From Candidatus Aenigmatarchaeota archaeon (GTDB lineage: Archaea > Aenigmatarchaeota > Aenigmatarchaeia > QMZP01): a stretch of DNA of 64,000 nucleotides. Made by a program: the position numbers and the translations under genes. The notes under the pieces were generated by a model that was given only the letters and a program-made list of their open reading frames with translations, was not told the DNA's origin and did no database searches. The stretch spans positions 1-64,000 of the forward strand of contig JACQII010000001.1 in NCBI GenBank assembly GCA_016198585.1. Direction: 5' to 3'. Below, one piece after another: positions 1-7,929 of this stretch; the stretch's first letter is position 1; every line of letters starts with the position of its first letter.

Positions 1-330
1 GCCACGAGCGCCAACGCAACCCACCACTTCCTCACCCTCAACCAGAACCTCAGCAACTCCCAAGTCTTCCTGGTCTTCACCAAGGGCGACCAGGCCACCG
101 TCGCCAACCGGATCCCCCTCATCGAGGCCGGCACCTTCCTCCGGGAGATCTCTCCCTCCTTCGCCTACCCGCTTGGGGGGCCTTCCCCGATCATGCTCCT
201 GCTCCGGTATCCGGACATCGATCTGCGAGGCAACCTGGCCTTCCGCCAGGGAACCCACGAGATCACCCTGACCAGCAACAGCACCGGCGGATCGAAAATC
301 GTGCTGGTGAACGAGACGGTGGCGGCATGA
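1..330 (+). CDS. C-terminal part of an unknown, possibly exported protein (5' end outside window)
   Basis: The frame is open from base 1 to a TGA at 328-330, giving the last 109 residues of a protein whose start lies outside the window. The visible part is rich in Thr, Asn, Leu and Phe and has several N-x-S/T sequons (near NAT, NLS, NST and NET), which fits a beta-rich extracellular domain. No catalytic motif is recognised. Its stop overlaps the start of ribL in an ATGA arrangement, so the two are probably co-transcribed. No family is assigned. Confidence 0.6.
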   Translation, partial: ATSANATHHFLTLNQNLSNSQVFLVFTKGDQATVANRIPLIEAGTFLREISPSFAYPLGGPSPIMLLLRYPDIDLRGNLAFRQGTHEITLTSNSTGGSKIVLVNETVAA

Positions 331-716
331 AAGTCCTCGTGGGCGGCAAGTTCAACGTCATCCACCCCGGTCACGTGTTCTTCCTCCGGAAGGCCCGGTC
401 CCGGGGAGACACGCTCACCGTAGTCCTGGCACATGACCGCACTCCGGGCATCGTCGTGCCAGCCCGCGAGCGGAAGAAGGTCCTGGCATCGCTGCGCTGC
501 GTGGACAAGGTCGTGATCGGCTATCCGATCACGGGCGAGGCCGGCTACCTGCGGGTGATCCGCGACGAACGGCCGGGCATCATCGCGCTCGGGTATGACC
601 AGCACGTCGACATCCACGCGCTGGAAGAAAGAATCAAGAAGCTCGGGCTGCGGGTCCGGATCGTCCGGATACCCGAGCTGAAAGGGTACGCGACCCGCAC
701 CCTCATAAAAAAATAA
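327..716 (+). CDS. ribL: RibL-type FAD synthase / cytidylyltransferase-fold nucleotidyltransferase
   Basis: The 129-residue protein is a small nucleotidyltransferase of the GlyCTase/RibL fold. The N-terminal GGKFNVIHPGH segment carries the HxGH nucleotide-binding motif at about residues 14-17, and the C-terminal YATRTLIKK occupies the place of the family's second (T/S-rich) signature. Archaeal RibL adenylates FMN to FAD; related enzymes make CDP-glycerol, so the substrate is inferred from length and from the riboflavin genes elsewhere in this window (ribE, ribH, ribK). It overlaps the preceding reading frame by 4 nt and is probably translationally coupled to it. Confidence 0.75.
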   Translation: MKVLVGGKFNVIHPGHVFFLRKARSRGDTLTVVLAHDRTPGIVVPARERKKVLASLRCVDKVVIGYPITGEAGYLRVIRDERPGIIALGYDQHVDIHALEERIKKLGLRVRIVRIPELKGYATRTLIKK

Positions 717-749
717 ATTAAAGAACAACGATTTTCGGCGCGACAACCG

Positions 750-806
750 CTATTCGTCCTCGTCCCAGCCGTCGTCCTCGTCGTCATCGTCTTGAAGCCA
801 GAACAT
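750..806 (-). CDS. Candidate 18-residue acidic microprotein
   Basis: On the minus strand an ATG at 804-806 opens a short frame that ends in TAG at 750-752. The peptide begins MFWLQ and is then almost entirely Asp and Glu with a single Gly-Trp. It has a good Shine-Dalgarno (AGGAGGTG, about 6 nt upstream) and a TATA-like element about 35-40 bp upstream, and the next gene on this strand lies downstream, so this promoter has no other obvious target. Such acidic tails can be real microproteins, but the frame is very short and composition alone proves nothing. Confidence 0.4.
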   Translation of the reverse strand: MFWLQDDDDEDDGWDEDE

Positions 807-837
807 CGGGACACCTCCTTGCCTATACCATGGCCCT

Positions 838-850
838 AGGTATATAAATA
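838..850 (-). promoter_or_regulatory. TATA-box promoter for the acidic microprotein
   Basis: Read on the minus strand the sequence is CTATTTATATA. Transcription about 25 bp downstream would start just before the AGGAGGTG site of the small frame at 750-806. No larger minus-strand gene starts nearby. Confidence 0.5.
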
Positions 851-888
851 GCTATGGTGATCTCACGCGTGAGCAGCGTGTTGCGCGT

Positions 889-1725
889 TCACGGTCCGGT
901 CAGGGGGATGCACCCGCAGAACTGGTTGGTGAGGGCGTGGCACAGCCGGCCGTCAGCCGTCGTGGCAAGGAAATACTCCGCTCCCTGGTAGGTCGTCTGC
1001 TTCATGAGCGGGATCGCGGTCCCTGAACCCGCTTCGAGGGTGGCCCGTGCAGTTGGGTTGGTGGAGGTCGGCAACGCATTTAGGTCGAAATTGACCGGCT
1101 GCAGGACAGTGATCGCCGAGGCGCATCCAGCCGGCAGGTCAGCCCCGGTGAAAGTTTCAAGTGTCGAACTCAAGTCGGACAGCTCTTCCTGGCTGATCCC
1201 GAACGAGGTGAAGAGCCGGCCGCTGATGCTGGGAAATCCGCTGAAACCGATCAGGGAAAAGGCGACGACCACAACGATGACTGCCAGGCCGGCGATCTTC
1301 ACGGGATCGCGCATGGTCAGCTTCTCGGGCGGCAGATGTTTTGCCTGGTTTTTCCTCTTCTCCAACTTGGCGATCCGGTCCTCGAGCGCCTTCACGTTGA
1401 TGAGATGGTGGGAAAACAGGTAGAGGCCGATCGCGAGCAGCACCGAGGTGATCAGCGATCCCACGAGGATGTCCGCGTTGAAGAGGAGGTAGACTCCCTG
1501 GCCGAGGCTGGGGAAGAACCCGCTCATCGCCAGTCCGCCGAGGATCGAGACGACGCCCATGACGATGCGGAGCCCGAGGTGTGGCAGCCAGCCGAGGACG
1601 CCACGGAACCCGCGGACAGCGATCGAACCGAAGAACAGGACGCTGAAGACGTAGAAGACCACGTCGAAGACGTAGAGGTTGTCCAGAAGCTGGCTGATGA
1701 TCGCTGGCGCGTCTTCGAAGGCCAT
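889..1725 (-). CDS. Membrane protein of unknown function
   Basis: The 278-residue protein starts MAFEDAP. It has about four hydrophobic segments in the first 120 residues, a charged stretch (LEDRIAKLEKRKNQAKH) that should be cytoplasmic, another membrane segment (VKIAGLAVIVVVVAFSLIGF) and a C-terminal extracytoplasmic domain of about 110 residues with a Cys-rich end (a CHALTNQFCGC stretch). The domain is not recognised. A much longer frame extends upstream in the same phase, but it runs antisense through threonine synthase; the chosen ATG sits 26 bp from a TATA-like element and fits a leaderless message. Confidence 0.7.
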   Translation of the reverse strand: MAFEDAPAIISQLLDNLYVFDVVFYVFSVLFFGSIAVRGFRGVLGWLPHLGLRIVMGVVSILGGLAMSGFFPSLGQGVYLLFNADILVGSLITSVLLAIGLYLFSHHLINVKALEDRIAKLEKRKNQAKHLPPEKLTMRDPVKIAGLAVIVVVVAFSLIGFSGFPSISGRLFTSFGISQEELSDLSSTLETFTGADLPAGCASAITVLQPVNFDLNALPTSTNPTARATLEAGSGTAIPLMKQTTYQGAEYFLATTADGRLCHALTNQFCGCIPLTGP

Positions 1726-1754
1726 GATATAATAACGGGCACCATTATTAATAT
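1726..1754. promoter_or_regulatory. Nested divergent promoters between the membrane protein and thrC
   Basis: The two start codons (1725 minus, 1753 plus) are only 27 bp apart. ATATAATAA at 1727-1735 lies about 22-26 bp before the thrC start, and ATATTAAT (minus strand, about 1747-1754) lies about the same distance before the membrane-protein start. Each TATA-like box therefore touches the opposite gene's start codon. Confidence 0.5.
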
Positions 1755-2841
1755 GCGCATCCGCTGTGTTGTCTGCCGCGCCCCGGCCAGGAGCGACCGG
1801 CCCGTGTTCCGCTGCCGGTGCGGCGGCACGCTGGAAGTGGTGTCCGCTCCCCCCAATGTCCGCCTGGGTTCCGGACCGCTGTCGCAGGTCCGCTACCTCC
1901 CGTTCTATCCTGTTCAGGAACTGGTCTCCCTCGGGGAAGGAGGCACGCCGCTCCTTCCCAGCGTCCGCATCGGGGCGCGCCTGGGCATCGACCTGCACTT
2001 CAAGAATGAAGCCGTGAACCCGACCGGCTCCTTCAAGGACCGCGGCAGCAGCGTCGAAGTGGCTAAGGCACGCGATTTCGGCGCGACCACGGCCGTCTGC
2101 GCCTCCACGGGGAACATGGGCGCGTCGGTCGCCGCCTACACGGCCGTCGCAGGCATCCGGTGCACGGTCGTCGTGCCGGCCGATGCAGCGGAGACGAAGA
2201 TCGCCCAGATCCGCGCCTATGGCGCCCGGGTCGTCCGAGTCCGCGGCAGCTACAACGACGCCGCCAACCTCGCCGAGCGGCGCGCCGCTCACGGGGCGTT
2301 CCTCCTCGGCGACTACCTCTACCGCCGGGAGGGGACCAAATCGCTCGGCTTCGAGCTTGCCGAGCAGGTCCAGGCAGATGCCATCCTGGTACCCATCGGC
2401 AACGGCGTCTTGATGGCCGCGATAGGGAAGGCCTACCGCGAGTTCGCGACCCTTGGCCTCGTGAAGAAAACCCCCCGCCTCATCGGCGTCCAGGCTGCGG
2501 GCAGCTCTACAGTCTCCGAAGCCCTCCTGCGCGGTCACCCCCTCCACTGTATCGACCACCCCCACACGGTCGCCTCTGCGATCGAGGTGGGATGCCCCCT
2601 TGACGGGAAGCTGGCCACCGAGGCGATCCGGGAATCGCGCGGCTTCGCCTGCACAGTCACCGACAGGGAGATTCTCGCGGCACAGCGGCTGCTCGCCAGG
2701 GAGGAAGGGCTCTCTGCCGAACCGGGCGGCGCGGCTTCCCTTGCCGGGCTCCTGAAGGTCCATTCCCAGCTCAGGCCAGGATCAACCGTCGTCTGCCTTG
2801 TGACTGGCCACGGCCTCAAGGGCCCGCCCCCCGCGCGGTAG
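1753..2841 (+). CDS. thrC: Threonine synthase (PLP-dependent)
   Basis: The 362-residue enzyme converts O-phosphohomoserine to threonine. The N-terminal zinc-ribbon-like segment (CVVCRAP...CRCGG) is typical of archaeal ThrC. The PLP lysine lies in NPTGSFKDRG at about residues 88-97, followed by the phosphate-cradle motif ASTGNMGASVAAY and a Gly-rich IPIGNG-like motif (here VPIGNGVLMAA). A longer in-frame extension upstream is the antisense of the neighbouring membrane protein, so the ATG at 1753 is preferred; it suits leaderless translation. Related threonine dehydratases share the fold, but the N-terminal Cys cluster favours synthase. Confidence 0.88.
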   Translation: MRIRCVVCRAPARSDRPVFRCRCGGTLEVVSAPPNVRLGSGPLSQVRYLPFYPVQELVSLGEGGTPLLPSVRIGARLGIDLHFKNEAVNPTGSFKDRGSSVEVAKARDFGATTAVCASTGNMGASVAAYTAVAGIRCTVVVPADAAETKIAQIRAYGARVVRVRGSYNDAANLAERRAAHGAFLLGDYLYRREGTKSLGFELAEQVQADAILVPIGNGVLMAAIGKAYREFATLGLVKKTPRLIGVQAAGSSTVSEALLRGHPLHCIDHPHTVASAIEVGCPLDGKLATEAIRESRGFACTVTDREILAAQRLLAREEGLSAEPGGAASLAGLLKVHSQLRPGSTVVCLVTGHGLKGPPPAR

Positions 2842-2874
2842 CGGGGCGCGCCTCGCCCGACCGCGTCATCCAAC

Positions 2875-2883
2875 GTTTAAATA
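2875..2883 (+). promoter_or_regulatory. TATA box of the uS15 gene
   Basis: TTTAAATAC lies about 25 bp before the uS15 ATG at 2905, the spacing expected for a leaderless or nearly leaderless archaeal transcript. Confidence 0.6.
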
Positions 2884-2904
2884 CTCGCCGCCCAATTACC
2901 AGCT

Positions 2905-3354
2905 ATGTCGCGGATGTATTCCCGCCGCAAGGGAAAATCGGGCAGCACCAAGCCCGCCCAGTTGAAAGCTCCCTGGGTCAAGCACAAGCCGGAGGAAGTC
3001 GAAGAACTGGTTGTCAAGGCCGCGAAAAAAGGCCAGCAGGCGGCTGCCATCGGATTGCTGCTGCGCGACCAATACGGCATTCCCACGGTGAAGATCAACA
3101 AGGTGAAGCTTTCCCACATCCTGCAGAAGAACAAGCTCCTCCCTGAGATCCCCGACGACATGTTCAACCTCCTCAAGAAGGCGGTGGACCTCAGCGCCCA
3201 CCTCGAGCGTAACCACACCGATTACACCTCAAAGCGCGGCCTCGAGCTCACGGAGTCGAAAATCCGCCGCCTGGCCAAGTTCCACATCCGCAACAAAGGC
3301 CTGCCCGTGGGCTGGACCTACGATCTCGAGAAGGCCAAGCTGCTCGTGAAGTAA
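2905..3354 (+). CDS. rps15: Small ribosomal subunit protein uS15
   Basis: The 149-residue protein has the archaeal/eukaryotic uS15 layout: a basic N-terminus (MSRMYSRRKGKSGS), the family-specific helical extension, and the conserved 16S-binding region ending HLERNHTDYTSKRGLELTES and the RRLAKFHIRNKGLPVGWTY tail. The length matches archaeal homologues (about 150 aa). It binds the central domain of 16S rRNA. Confidence 0.95.
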   Translation: MSRMYSRRKGKSGSTKPAQLKAPWVKHKPEEVEELVVKAAKKGQQAAAIGLLLRDQYGIPTVKINKVKLSHILQKNKLLPEIPDDMFNLLKKAVDLSAHLERNHTDYTSKRGLELTESKIRRLAKFHIRNKGLPVGWTYDLEKAKLLVK

Positions 3355-3397
3355 CCCCGTGGTCGTCGGCGCAACCGCAGGTGCGGAGTCTGACCGT

Positions 3398-3823
3398 ATG
3401 AACATCCTGATCTGTGGGAGTATTGCGTTCTCGAAGGAGATGCAGGAAGCCAAGGCCGTCCTCGAGATGGCCGGTCACGCCGCGGTTCTGCCCCGCTCCG
3501 CTGAACTTGGCCAGGGAAAGGATTTCTCCAGTACGTTGCGCGCGACCGACCTCGACGCGTTCTTCCGCCTCAAGGCCGAGCGTATGCGGGAACATTTCGC
3601 GAAGATCCGGTCCGCAGACGCGATCCTAGTCCTGAACTACGACAAACCCGGGAAGCCGGCGTACATCGGCCCGAACACGTTTCTCGAGATGGGAGTCGCC
3701 TTCGACCTCGGAAAGAGGATCTTCGTTCTCCACACCCTCCCCGAACAGGACAACGCCTACGAGGAGCTCCTTGCGATGGATCCTGTCGTGCTTGACGGCG
3801 ATCTCTCCAGAATCAGCGAATGA
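3398..3823 (+). CDS. Nucleoside 2-deoxyribosyltransferase-like protein
   Basis: The 141-residue protein resembles the nucleoside 2-deoxyribosyltransferase-like Rossmannoid family. The N-terminus is a short beta strand with CGSIAFSKEM, and the C-terminal half has the family hallmark DAILVLNYDKPG...YIGPNTFLEMGVAFDLGKRIF, where the Asn-Asp-rich loop and Glu would contact the nucleoside. Catalysis is not proved; many relatives are uncharacterised. A GTG 39 nt upstream is an alternative start, but the ATG at 3398 begins directly at the first beta strand. Confidence 0.65.
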   Translation: MNILICGSIAFSKEMQEAKAVLEMAGHAAVLPRSAELGQGKDFSSTLRATDLDAFFRLKAERMREHFAKIRSADAILVLNYDKPGKPAYIGPNTFLEMGVAFDLGKRIFVLHTLPEQDNAYEELLAMDPVVLDGDLSRISE

Positions 3824-3844
3824 AGGCCAGCGTCAAGAAACAGT

Positions 3845-5629
3845 TCAGACCATGACGCGGAGACTCTGGCTCGCAATCCCGCGCAGGACTTTCTTCCCGA
3901 CCGGCGACTTCTTCCGGATCTTGATCTGGCCTTTGTGGCCGACGTGGACGGTCAGCGCATACTCGTCCCCGCTGTAGATGTCGACCTGCTCGCCGGCGAG
4001 GCCGGCTTCGACGTAGAGGAGGATGTTGCTCCCGCGTTCCTCGTACTGCCACGCCGCTTGCTGCTTGAGAGTCTCCTCCACCGGCTCGACCGAAATGTGC
4101 ATCCCCAGCTTGCGTTCGAGCTGCTCGATGTTGGCCCCCTTCTTCCCGATCAGGCGGGCGATGATGTCGTTCTTCACCCGCGCGATGATCCGGCCCCCGG
4201 CCACGTCGATCTTCACATTCGGGTCGTATTTCTGCAGTTCCTGGGAAATTCGCTCGAGGGCGAGCTCCTTCAGGGGCGACCGTTCCTCCTTGATCGGGAT
4301 GATCACGTTCTCGTCACCGTAGGAGTAGATCTCATATTCCAGAATCTTGGTGGCGAAGTCCCGGATCTCCACCACCGGACGGGCAAGATCAGCCTCTGTC
4401 ATGCCCGTCGGCACCTTGACGACAAGGGAAACCTCCAGAACCTTCGCGATGCGTCCGGCCTCCACGTAGACGACCGTGTCGATGACGTGGGGAATGATAC
4501 CCAGTTCGAGGCGGCCGATGAACCGTTGGATCGCCGCGACCGGCGACGTGGCGTGGACGACCCCGATCATCCCCACCCCAGAAAGCCGCATGTCGCCGAA
4601 GACCTTGAAGTCGTAGGTCTTCCGCACCTCATCAAAGATCGTGTAGTCAGGCCGCACCAGGAGCAAGATCTCCGAGGTCTTGACCCAGTCGCCCTCCAGC
4701 GGAGCGTATTGCGTGATCTCGGGCCCAACCTGCAGGTCGCGCGGCTGCTCGAACGTCTTCACGATCTTTCCCTTCGACGCCAGGAACTCGGCAATGGCCG
4801 CGGCGAAGCTGGTCTTGCCCGCTCCCGGGGGGCCGGCGATCAGCATACCCTCCGACCTCTCGGTCAGCCGCTCCTCCAAGTCCTTGTGCAGCTTGTAATC
4901 AGCGAGGCTGACCTTCGCGATCGGCCGGACCGCCGTCAGCTCGAGGCCGTCGCTGAAAGGCGGTTTCGCGATCGCGATCCGGTAATTGCCCAGTTGAACG
5001 ACGAGCGCCCCTTGTCGCGCGAACTCGATGAACGATCCATCCTCCCGCCGGGCCTTGGTCACGACGTCGTCGATGATGTTCCTCAGTTCATCTTCCTCCA
5101 TGAGCTTCTTTCCGAGCTTCACCAACTGAACCTCCCCCGGTCGGCCTTTCTTTGCCATGGGAACGACACCCACCTTTAGGTGGACGGACTGGGTCTGGTC
5201 GTCGAAGAATCCTTCCAGCTTCGTGACCTTGCTCACCTGGCGGGGAATGTGCTCGACTGACAAGCCTTCGACCTCACCGACCAGGGCCTGGACGTAGTCG
5301 CCGGTCAGCAATGTCGCGCCTTCCTTCCGCGCCACGTCGCGGATGATCGCGTCGATCCGGCCTTTCTTCGCGAGCTGGATTTCCTCCAGGGTCGGCCGGT
5401 CTCCGCGGAGTTCGACCGTGATGCTGTGGGTCTTCGCGAGCTCGCGGAGGCGCTTGATCTCCTCCAAGCCGCGGAAGCCGATGTCCTTGCCGGTCGATGC
5501 CTGCGCCTGCAGTTCGTCAAGGACAGCCCGCGGGATGATGAGGGTCGCCTCGGTGAGTTTCCCTTCCCTGATCAGCTCGGAGAGCTTCTCCTGGATCAGG
5601 ATGCTGGTGTCGGGGACGATGAGTTTCAT
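3845..5629 (-). CDS. PIN-domain, KH-domain P-loop ATPase (PINA family)
   Basis: The 594-residue protein has three parts. Residues 1 to about 150 are a PIN nuclease fold (VPDTSIL start, then conserved Asp/Glu such as AIIRD and LTGDY). A type IV secretion-like ATPase follows, with Walker A GPPGAGKTSF near residue 263 and a DEVRKTYDFK stretch. A KH domain (RLIGKKGANIEQLE) sits near residue 500. This architecture matches the archaeal PINA family, shown in Sulfolobus to be a hexameric ATPase that promotes Holliday-junction branch migration. A minus-strand CTTTTTAAG box and a GGGAGGT ribosome site precede the ATG at 5629. It converges with the preceding gene. Confidence 0.85.
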   Translation of the reverse strand: MKLIVPDTSILIQEKLSELIREGKLTEATLIIPRAVLDELQAQASTGKDIGFRGLEEIKRLRELAKTHSITVELRGDRPTLEEIQLAKKGRIDAIIRDVARKEGATLLTGDYVQALVGEVEGLSVEHIPRQVSKVTKLEGFFDDQTQSVHLKVGVVPMAKKGRPGEVQLVKLGKKLMEEDELRNIIDDVVTKARREDGSFIEFARQGALVVQLGNYRIAIAKPPFSDGLELTAVRPIAKVSLADYKLHKDLEERLTERSEGMLIAGPPGAGKTSFAAAIAEFLASKGKIVKTFEQPRDLQVGPEITQYAPLEGDWVKTSEILLLVRPDYTIFDEVRKTYDFKVFGDMRLSGVGMIGVVHATSPVAAIQRFIGRLELGIIPHVIDTVVYVEAGRIAKVLEVSLVVKVPTGMTEADLARPVVEIRDFATKILEYEIYSYGDENVIIPIKEERSPLKELALERISQELQKYDPNVKIDVAGGRIIARVKNDIIARLIGKKGANIEQLERKLGMHISVEPVEETLKQQAAWQYEERGSNILLYVEAGLAGEQVDIYSGDEYALTVHVGHKGQIKIRKKSPVGKKVLRGIASQSLRVMV

Positions 5630-5733
5630 ACCTCCCGTTTGCCAGCCTTCCTTAAAAAGCCCCCTCCGGGAAGAAAGCGCGCGCGGTCGCACCGATTACC
5701 TGGACCCGGCCGCCGGAAAACGCCGGAGGGCAT

Positions 5734-5742
5734 TTATAAGAT
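5734..5742 (+). promoter_or_regulatory. TATA box of the TBP gene
   Basis: ATTTATAAG lies about 24 bp before the tbp ATG at 5762, which suits a leaderless transcript. Confidence 0.55.
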
Positions 5743-5761
5743 TCCCCAACTAATCGGTTGT

Positions 5762-6319
5762 ATGGAGCATTTTCGCGTCAAAGTCGAAAACGTTGTTTCT
5801 TTTGCTTCCCTCGGAAAACCCATCCCCCTTGACAAGCTCGTGAAGGCAGTCGAGAACGCCGAGTACGAACCCGGCCGCTTTCCCGGCCTGCTGTACCGCG
5901 TTGACAATCCGCGCGCCGCCGCATTGATCTTCTCCTCCGGGAAGATCGTCTGCACCGGCACCAAGAGCATCGAGGATTCCAAGACCGTGATCCACAAGGT
6001 CGTCGAGCAGATAAGGAAGAGCGGCATCCCCATGCCCAAGAAGTACGACATCCGCGTCGAAAACATCGTCGCCGCGTCCCAGATCCAGGCCAAGCTCAAC
6101 CTCGAGGAAATCACGTTTGCGCTCGACAACGCGGAATACGAGCCGGAGCAATTCCCCGGTCTCGTGTACCGCATCCCGGAGTTGCGGGTGGCCTTCCTGC
6201 TCTTCAGCTCGGGGAAGATCGTGTGCACGGGCGCGCAGGCAGTCGATGACATCCACGCGGCCCTCGGCAAGCTCAAGGTCCGGCTTGAGGAGATCGGCAT
6301 CAAAGTCGTCCCGTCATGA
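5762..6319 (+). CDS. tbp: TATA-box-binding protein
   Basis: The 185-residue protein is a clean two-repeat TBP. Each repeat has the pattern VENVV(S/A)...L..AL..AEYEP..FPGL(L/V)YR, then LIFSSGKIVCTG in repeat 1 and LLFSSGKIVCTG in repeat 2. It binds promoter TATA boxes with TFB and recruits RNA polymerase. There is no long acidic tail, unlike some euryarchaeal TBPs. A candidate 24-codon frame overlaps its stop codon. Confidence 0.97.
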   Translation: MEHFRVKVENVVSFASLGKPIPLDKLVKAVENAEYEPGRFPGLLYRVDNPRAAALIFSSGKIVCTGTKSIEDSKTVIHKVVEQIRKSGIPMPKKYDIRVENIVAASQIQAKLNLEEITFALDNAEYEPEQFPGLVYRIPELRVAFLLFSSGKIVCTGAQAVDDIHAALGKLKVRLEEIGIKVVPS

Positions 6320-6390
6320 AGGTCACTCTGCTGTTCGTTCAAGGATCTCACCTGGCAGAGGACGCATCTGCTGTCACGCAGCGTTCCTAG
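6316..6390 (+). CDS. Possible 24-codon frame coupled to tbp
   Basis: An ATGA overlap with the tbp stop opens a 24-residue frame (MKVTLLFVQG start) ending in TAG at 6388. Real genes in this window often overlap this way, but the peptide has no recognised feature. The rest of the stretch to 6436 shows nothing I can identify. Confidence 0.2.
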   Translation: MKVTLLFVQGSHLAEDASAVTQRS

Positions 6391-6436
6391 TTTCCTAGAC
6401 GATGCGTGCTATAGAAATGAAGGTCGACCAGGATGC

Positions 6437-6622
6437 TTACTTCGTCCGGTCACGCTGGACTGTCTTCCATTGCCAGGCGTACGCGCGGATCTTTCGCGAC
6501 CTGCCGAAGCCGCACGCGGCGCAAATCTTGTGCCGGATGTGGTAGGCGTGCCTGCCGCACCGCCTGCAGGCGATGTGGGTCTTCCGGTTGCGCTTCCCCA
6601 TGGAAGGCGTTCCCTTGGCCAT
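6437..6622 (-). CDS. rpl37e: Large ribosomal subunit protein eL37
   Basis: The 61-residue protein is [11 protein letters not shown], then [16 protein letters not shown] and [10 protein letters not shown], giving the two CxxC pairs of the eL37 zinc ribbon, then the basic [13 protein letters not shown] tail. Length and order match archaeal eL37. It follows the Sm-like gene, the usual archaeal pair, but a TATA-like element (CTATTTATACCC, minus strand, about 6644-6655) lies between them. Confidence 0.95.
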   Translation of the reverse strand: MAKGTPSMGKRNRKTHIACRRCGRHAYHIRHKICAACGFGRSRKIRAYAWQWKTVQRDRTK

Positions 6623-6737
6623 AGTCTCCACTTGCGGGGGAGGGTATAAATAGCTTGCGGCGCGCTAGTGATGGCGGCCGCCAGAGTCCGGCTGCGGCGC
6701 CGCTGCCGGGACAGGGTGCCTGAGCCCGCAGAGCGGC

Positions 6738-6953
6738 CTACTTGGCGGGCGAGATGTAGACGATCGAGTCGCCCCGCAGGAGGACTTTGCCGAGCTTCAG
6801 CTCCTTGTCCCCCTGGATGATGGCGTCGTCGAGCCAGATGTTGATGTGGGAGTCGAAGGCCTTCAAGACGCCGCTAATGCTGTCGCCGTTCTTGACCTTC
6901 ACGATGACGGTTTTCTCGACAGAAGAACCGAGGACGTCCAATGGTCGCTGCAT
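6738..6953 (-). CDS. Sm-like archaeal protein (SmAP/LSm)
   Basis: The 71-residue protein has the Sm1 motif (KVKNGDSISGVLKAFDSHINIWLDDA, residues about 20-45) and the Sm2 motif (GKVLLRGDSIVYISP). Such proteins form hepta- or hexameric rings that bind U-rich RNA. The neighbouring eL37 gene is the classic archaeal partner. The start at 6953 is divergent from eS8. Confidence 0.93.
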   Translation of the reverse strand: MQRPLDVLGSSVEKTVIVKVKNGDSISGVLKAFDSHINIWLDDAIIQGDKELKLGKVLLRGDSIVYISPAK

Positions 6954-6967
6954 AGGGTCTCACGAAT

Positions 6968-6999
6968 GGTCTTAATTATCTAGCCAAGGTTTAAATACT
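6968..6999. promoter_or_regulatory. Divergent promoters of the Sm-like and eS8 genes
   Basis: On the plus strand TTTAAATAC at 6990-6998 sits about 25 bp before eS8. On the minus strand ATAATTAAG at about 6970-6980 sits about 22 bp before the Sm-like start. Confidence 0.5.
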
Positions 7000-7018
7000 T
7001 GCGGGAGACAGTTGTTGT

Positions 7019-7405
7019 ATGGCACGTTGGCACATCCGCTCGCAGCGGTCTCCGACCGGCCGCTTGATGCACCGCATCCGGAAAAAGCGGCGTCGCGATC
7101 GCGGTTTGGAGTTCGTGGAGACCCGGGTTCAGGAGAGGACAGTCAAGCAGCAGCGCGCTCTCGGCGGCTCGATCAAGGTCAAGCTGCTCGCCGAGCAGAC
7201 GGCGAACGTCGTGAACCCGAAGACCAAGAAGGTCGTCCGGTCCAAGATTCTCACGGTACAGGGCAACCCGGCCAACCCGCACTACATCCGGCGGAACATC
7301 ATCACGAAGGGTGCGGTCATCAAGACCGAGGCCGGCCTCGCCCGAGTGACTTCCCGACCGGGCCAGCATGGGGTCGTGAACGCTGTCCTCCTCGAGAAGT
7401 CCTAA
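7019..7405 (+). CDS. rps8e: Small ribosomal subunit protein eS8
   Basis: The 128-residue protein has the basic N-terminus (RSQRSPTGRLMHRIRKKRRR) and the diagnostic archaeal eS8 C-terminus (NPANPHYIRRNIITKGAVI followed by ARVTSRPGQHGVVNAVLLE). It is close to the usual 125-130 residues. Confidence 0.93.
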   Translation: MARWHIRSQRSPTGRLMHRIRKKRRRDRGLEFVETRVQERTVKQQRALGGSIKVKLLAEQTANVVNPKTKKVVRSKILTVQGNPANPHYIRRNIITKGAVIKTEAGLARVTSRPGQHGVVNAVLLEKS

Positions 7406-7411
7406 GTCCGG

Positions 7412-7867
7412 TCAGTCGAACAGTCGCAACACGTCCCGGTGGTGGGTCGCGACATCCACCTTCTCGTAGACTTTCTGCACGCGGCCTTCGGGACTGATGA
7501 TGAACGTCGTGCGCACGATTCCCCAGAATTCCCTGCCGTACAGCTTCTTCTTCTGGTAGACGCCGTAGCGTGTCGAGACCTTCGCATCCGGGTCGCTCAA
7601 CAGCAAGTGTGGCAGACCATACTTCGTCGCGAACTTCTTGTGCGAGTCTGCGGAATCGAGGCTGACGCCGATCACGGCCACGTTCTTGTCGCCGAAGTAG
7701 CTGGCGTAGTCCCGGAATCCGCAGGCTTCCTTCGTGCATCCGGGAGTCATGTCCTTCGGGTAGAAGTACAACACCACCGGCTGCCCCCGGAAGTCGGACA
7801 GCTTGACGATCTTGCCCTCGGCGTCGGTGAGTGCAAAGTCCGGAGCGGCCTCGCCTGCCTTGATCAT
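7412..7867 (-). CDS. bcp: Peroxiredoxin, BCP/PrxQ type
   Basis: The 151-residue thiol peroxidase has the thioredoxin-fold start (APDFALTDAEG), the peroxidatic motif PKDMTPGCTKEAC with Cys44 and the resolving Cys49 five residues later, and the typical FWGIVRTTFIISPEG region. It would reduce peroxides with electrons from thioredoxin. It converges with eS8 (6 bp between stops). Confidence 0.92.
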   Translation of the reverse strand: MIKAGEAAPDFALTDAEGKIVKLSDFRGQPVVLYFYPKDMTPGCTKEACGFRDYASYFGDKNVAVIGVSLDSADSHKKFATKYGLPHLLLSDPDAKVSTRYGVYQKKKLYGREFWGIVRTTFIISPEGRVQKVYEKVDVATHHRDVLRLFD

Positions 7868-7929
7868 GCATGATATTGGTTATGTGGCCTTAAATCCCCG
7901 ATACGGAAGCACAGAGTAGCCACGCTATT

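Noticed and set aside
889-2763. A 624-codon minus-strand frame including the membrane protein
   Set aside because: The upstream 345 codons are antisense to threonine synthase; only the part from ATG 1725 is supported.
6391-6436. Possible C/D-box RNA between tbp and eL37
   Set aside because: The stretch has ATGA-like words but no matched C and D boxes with suitable spacing.
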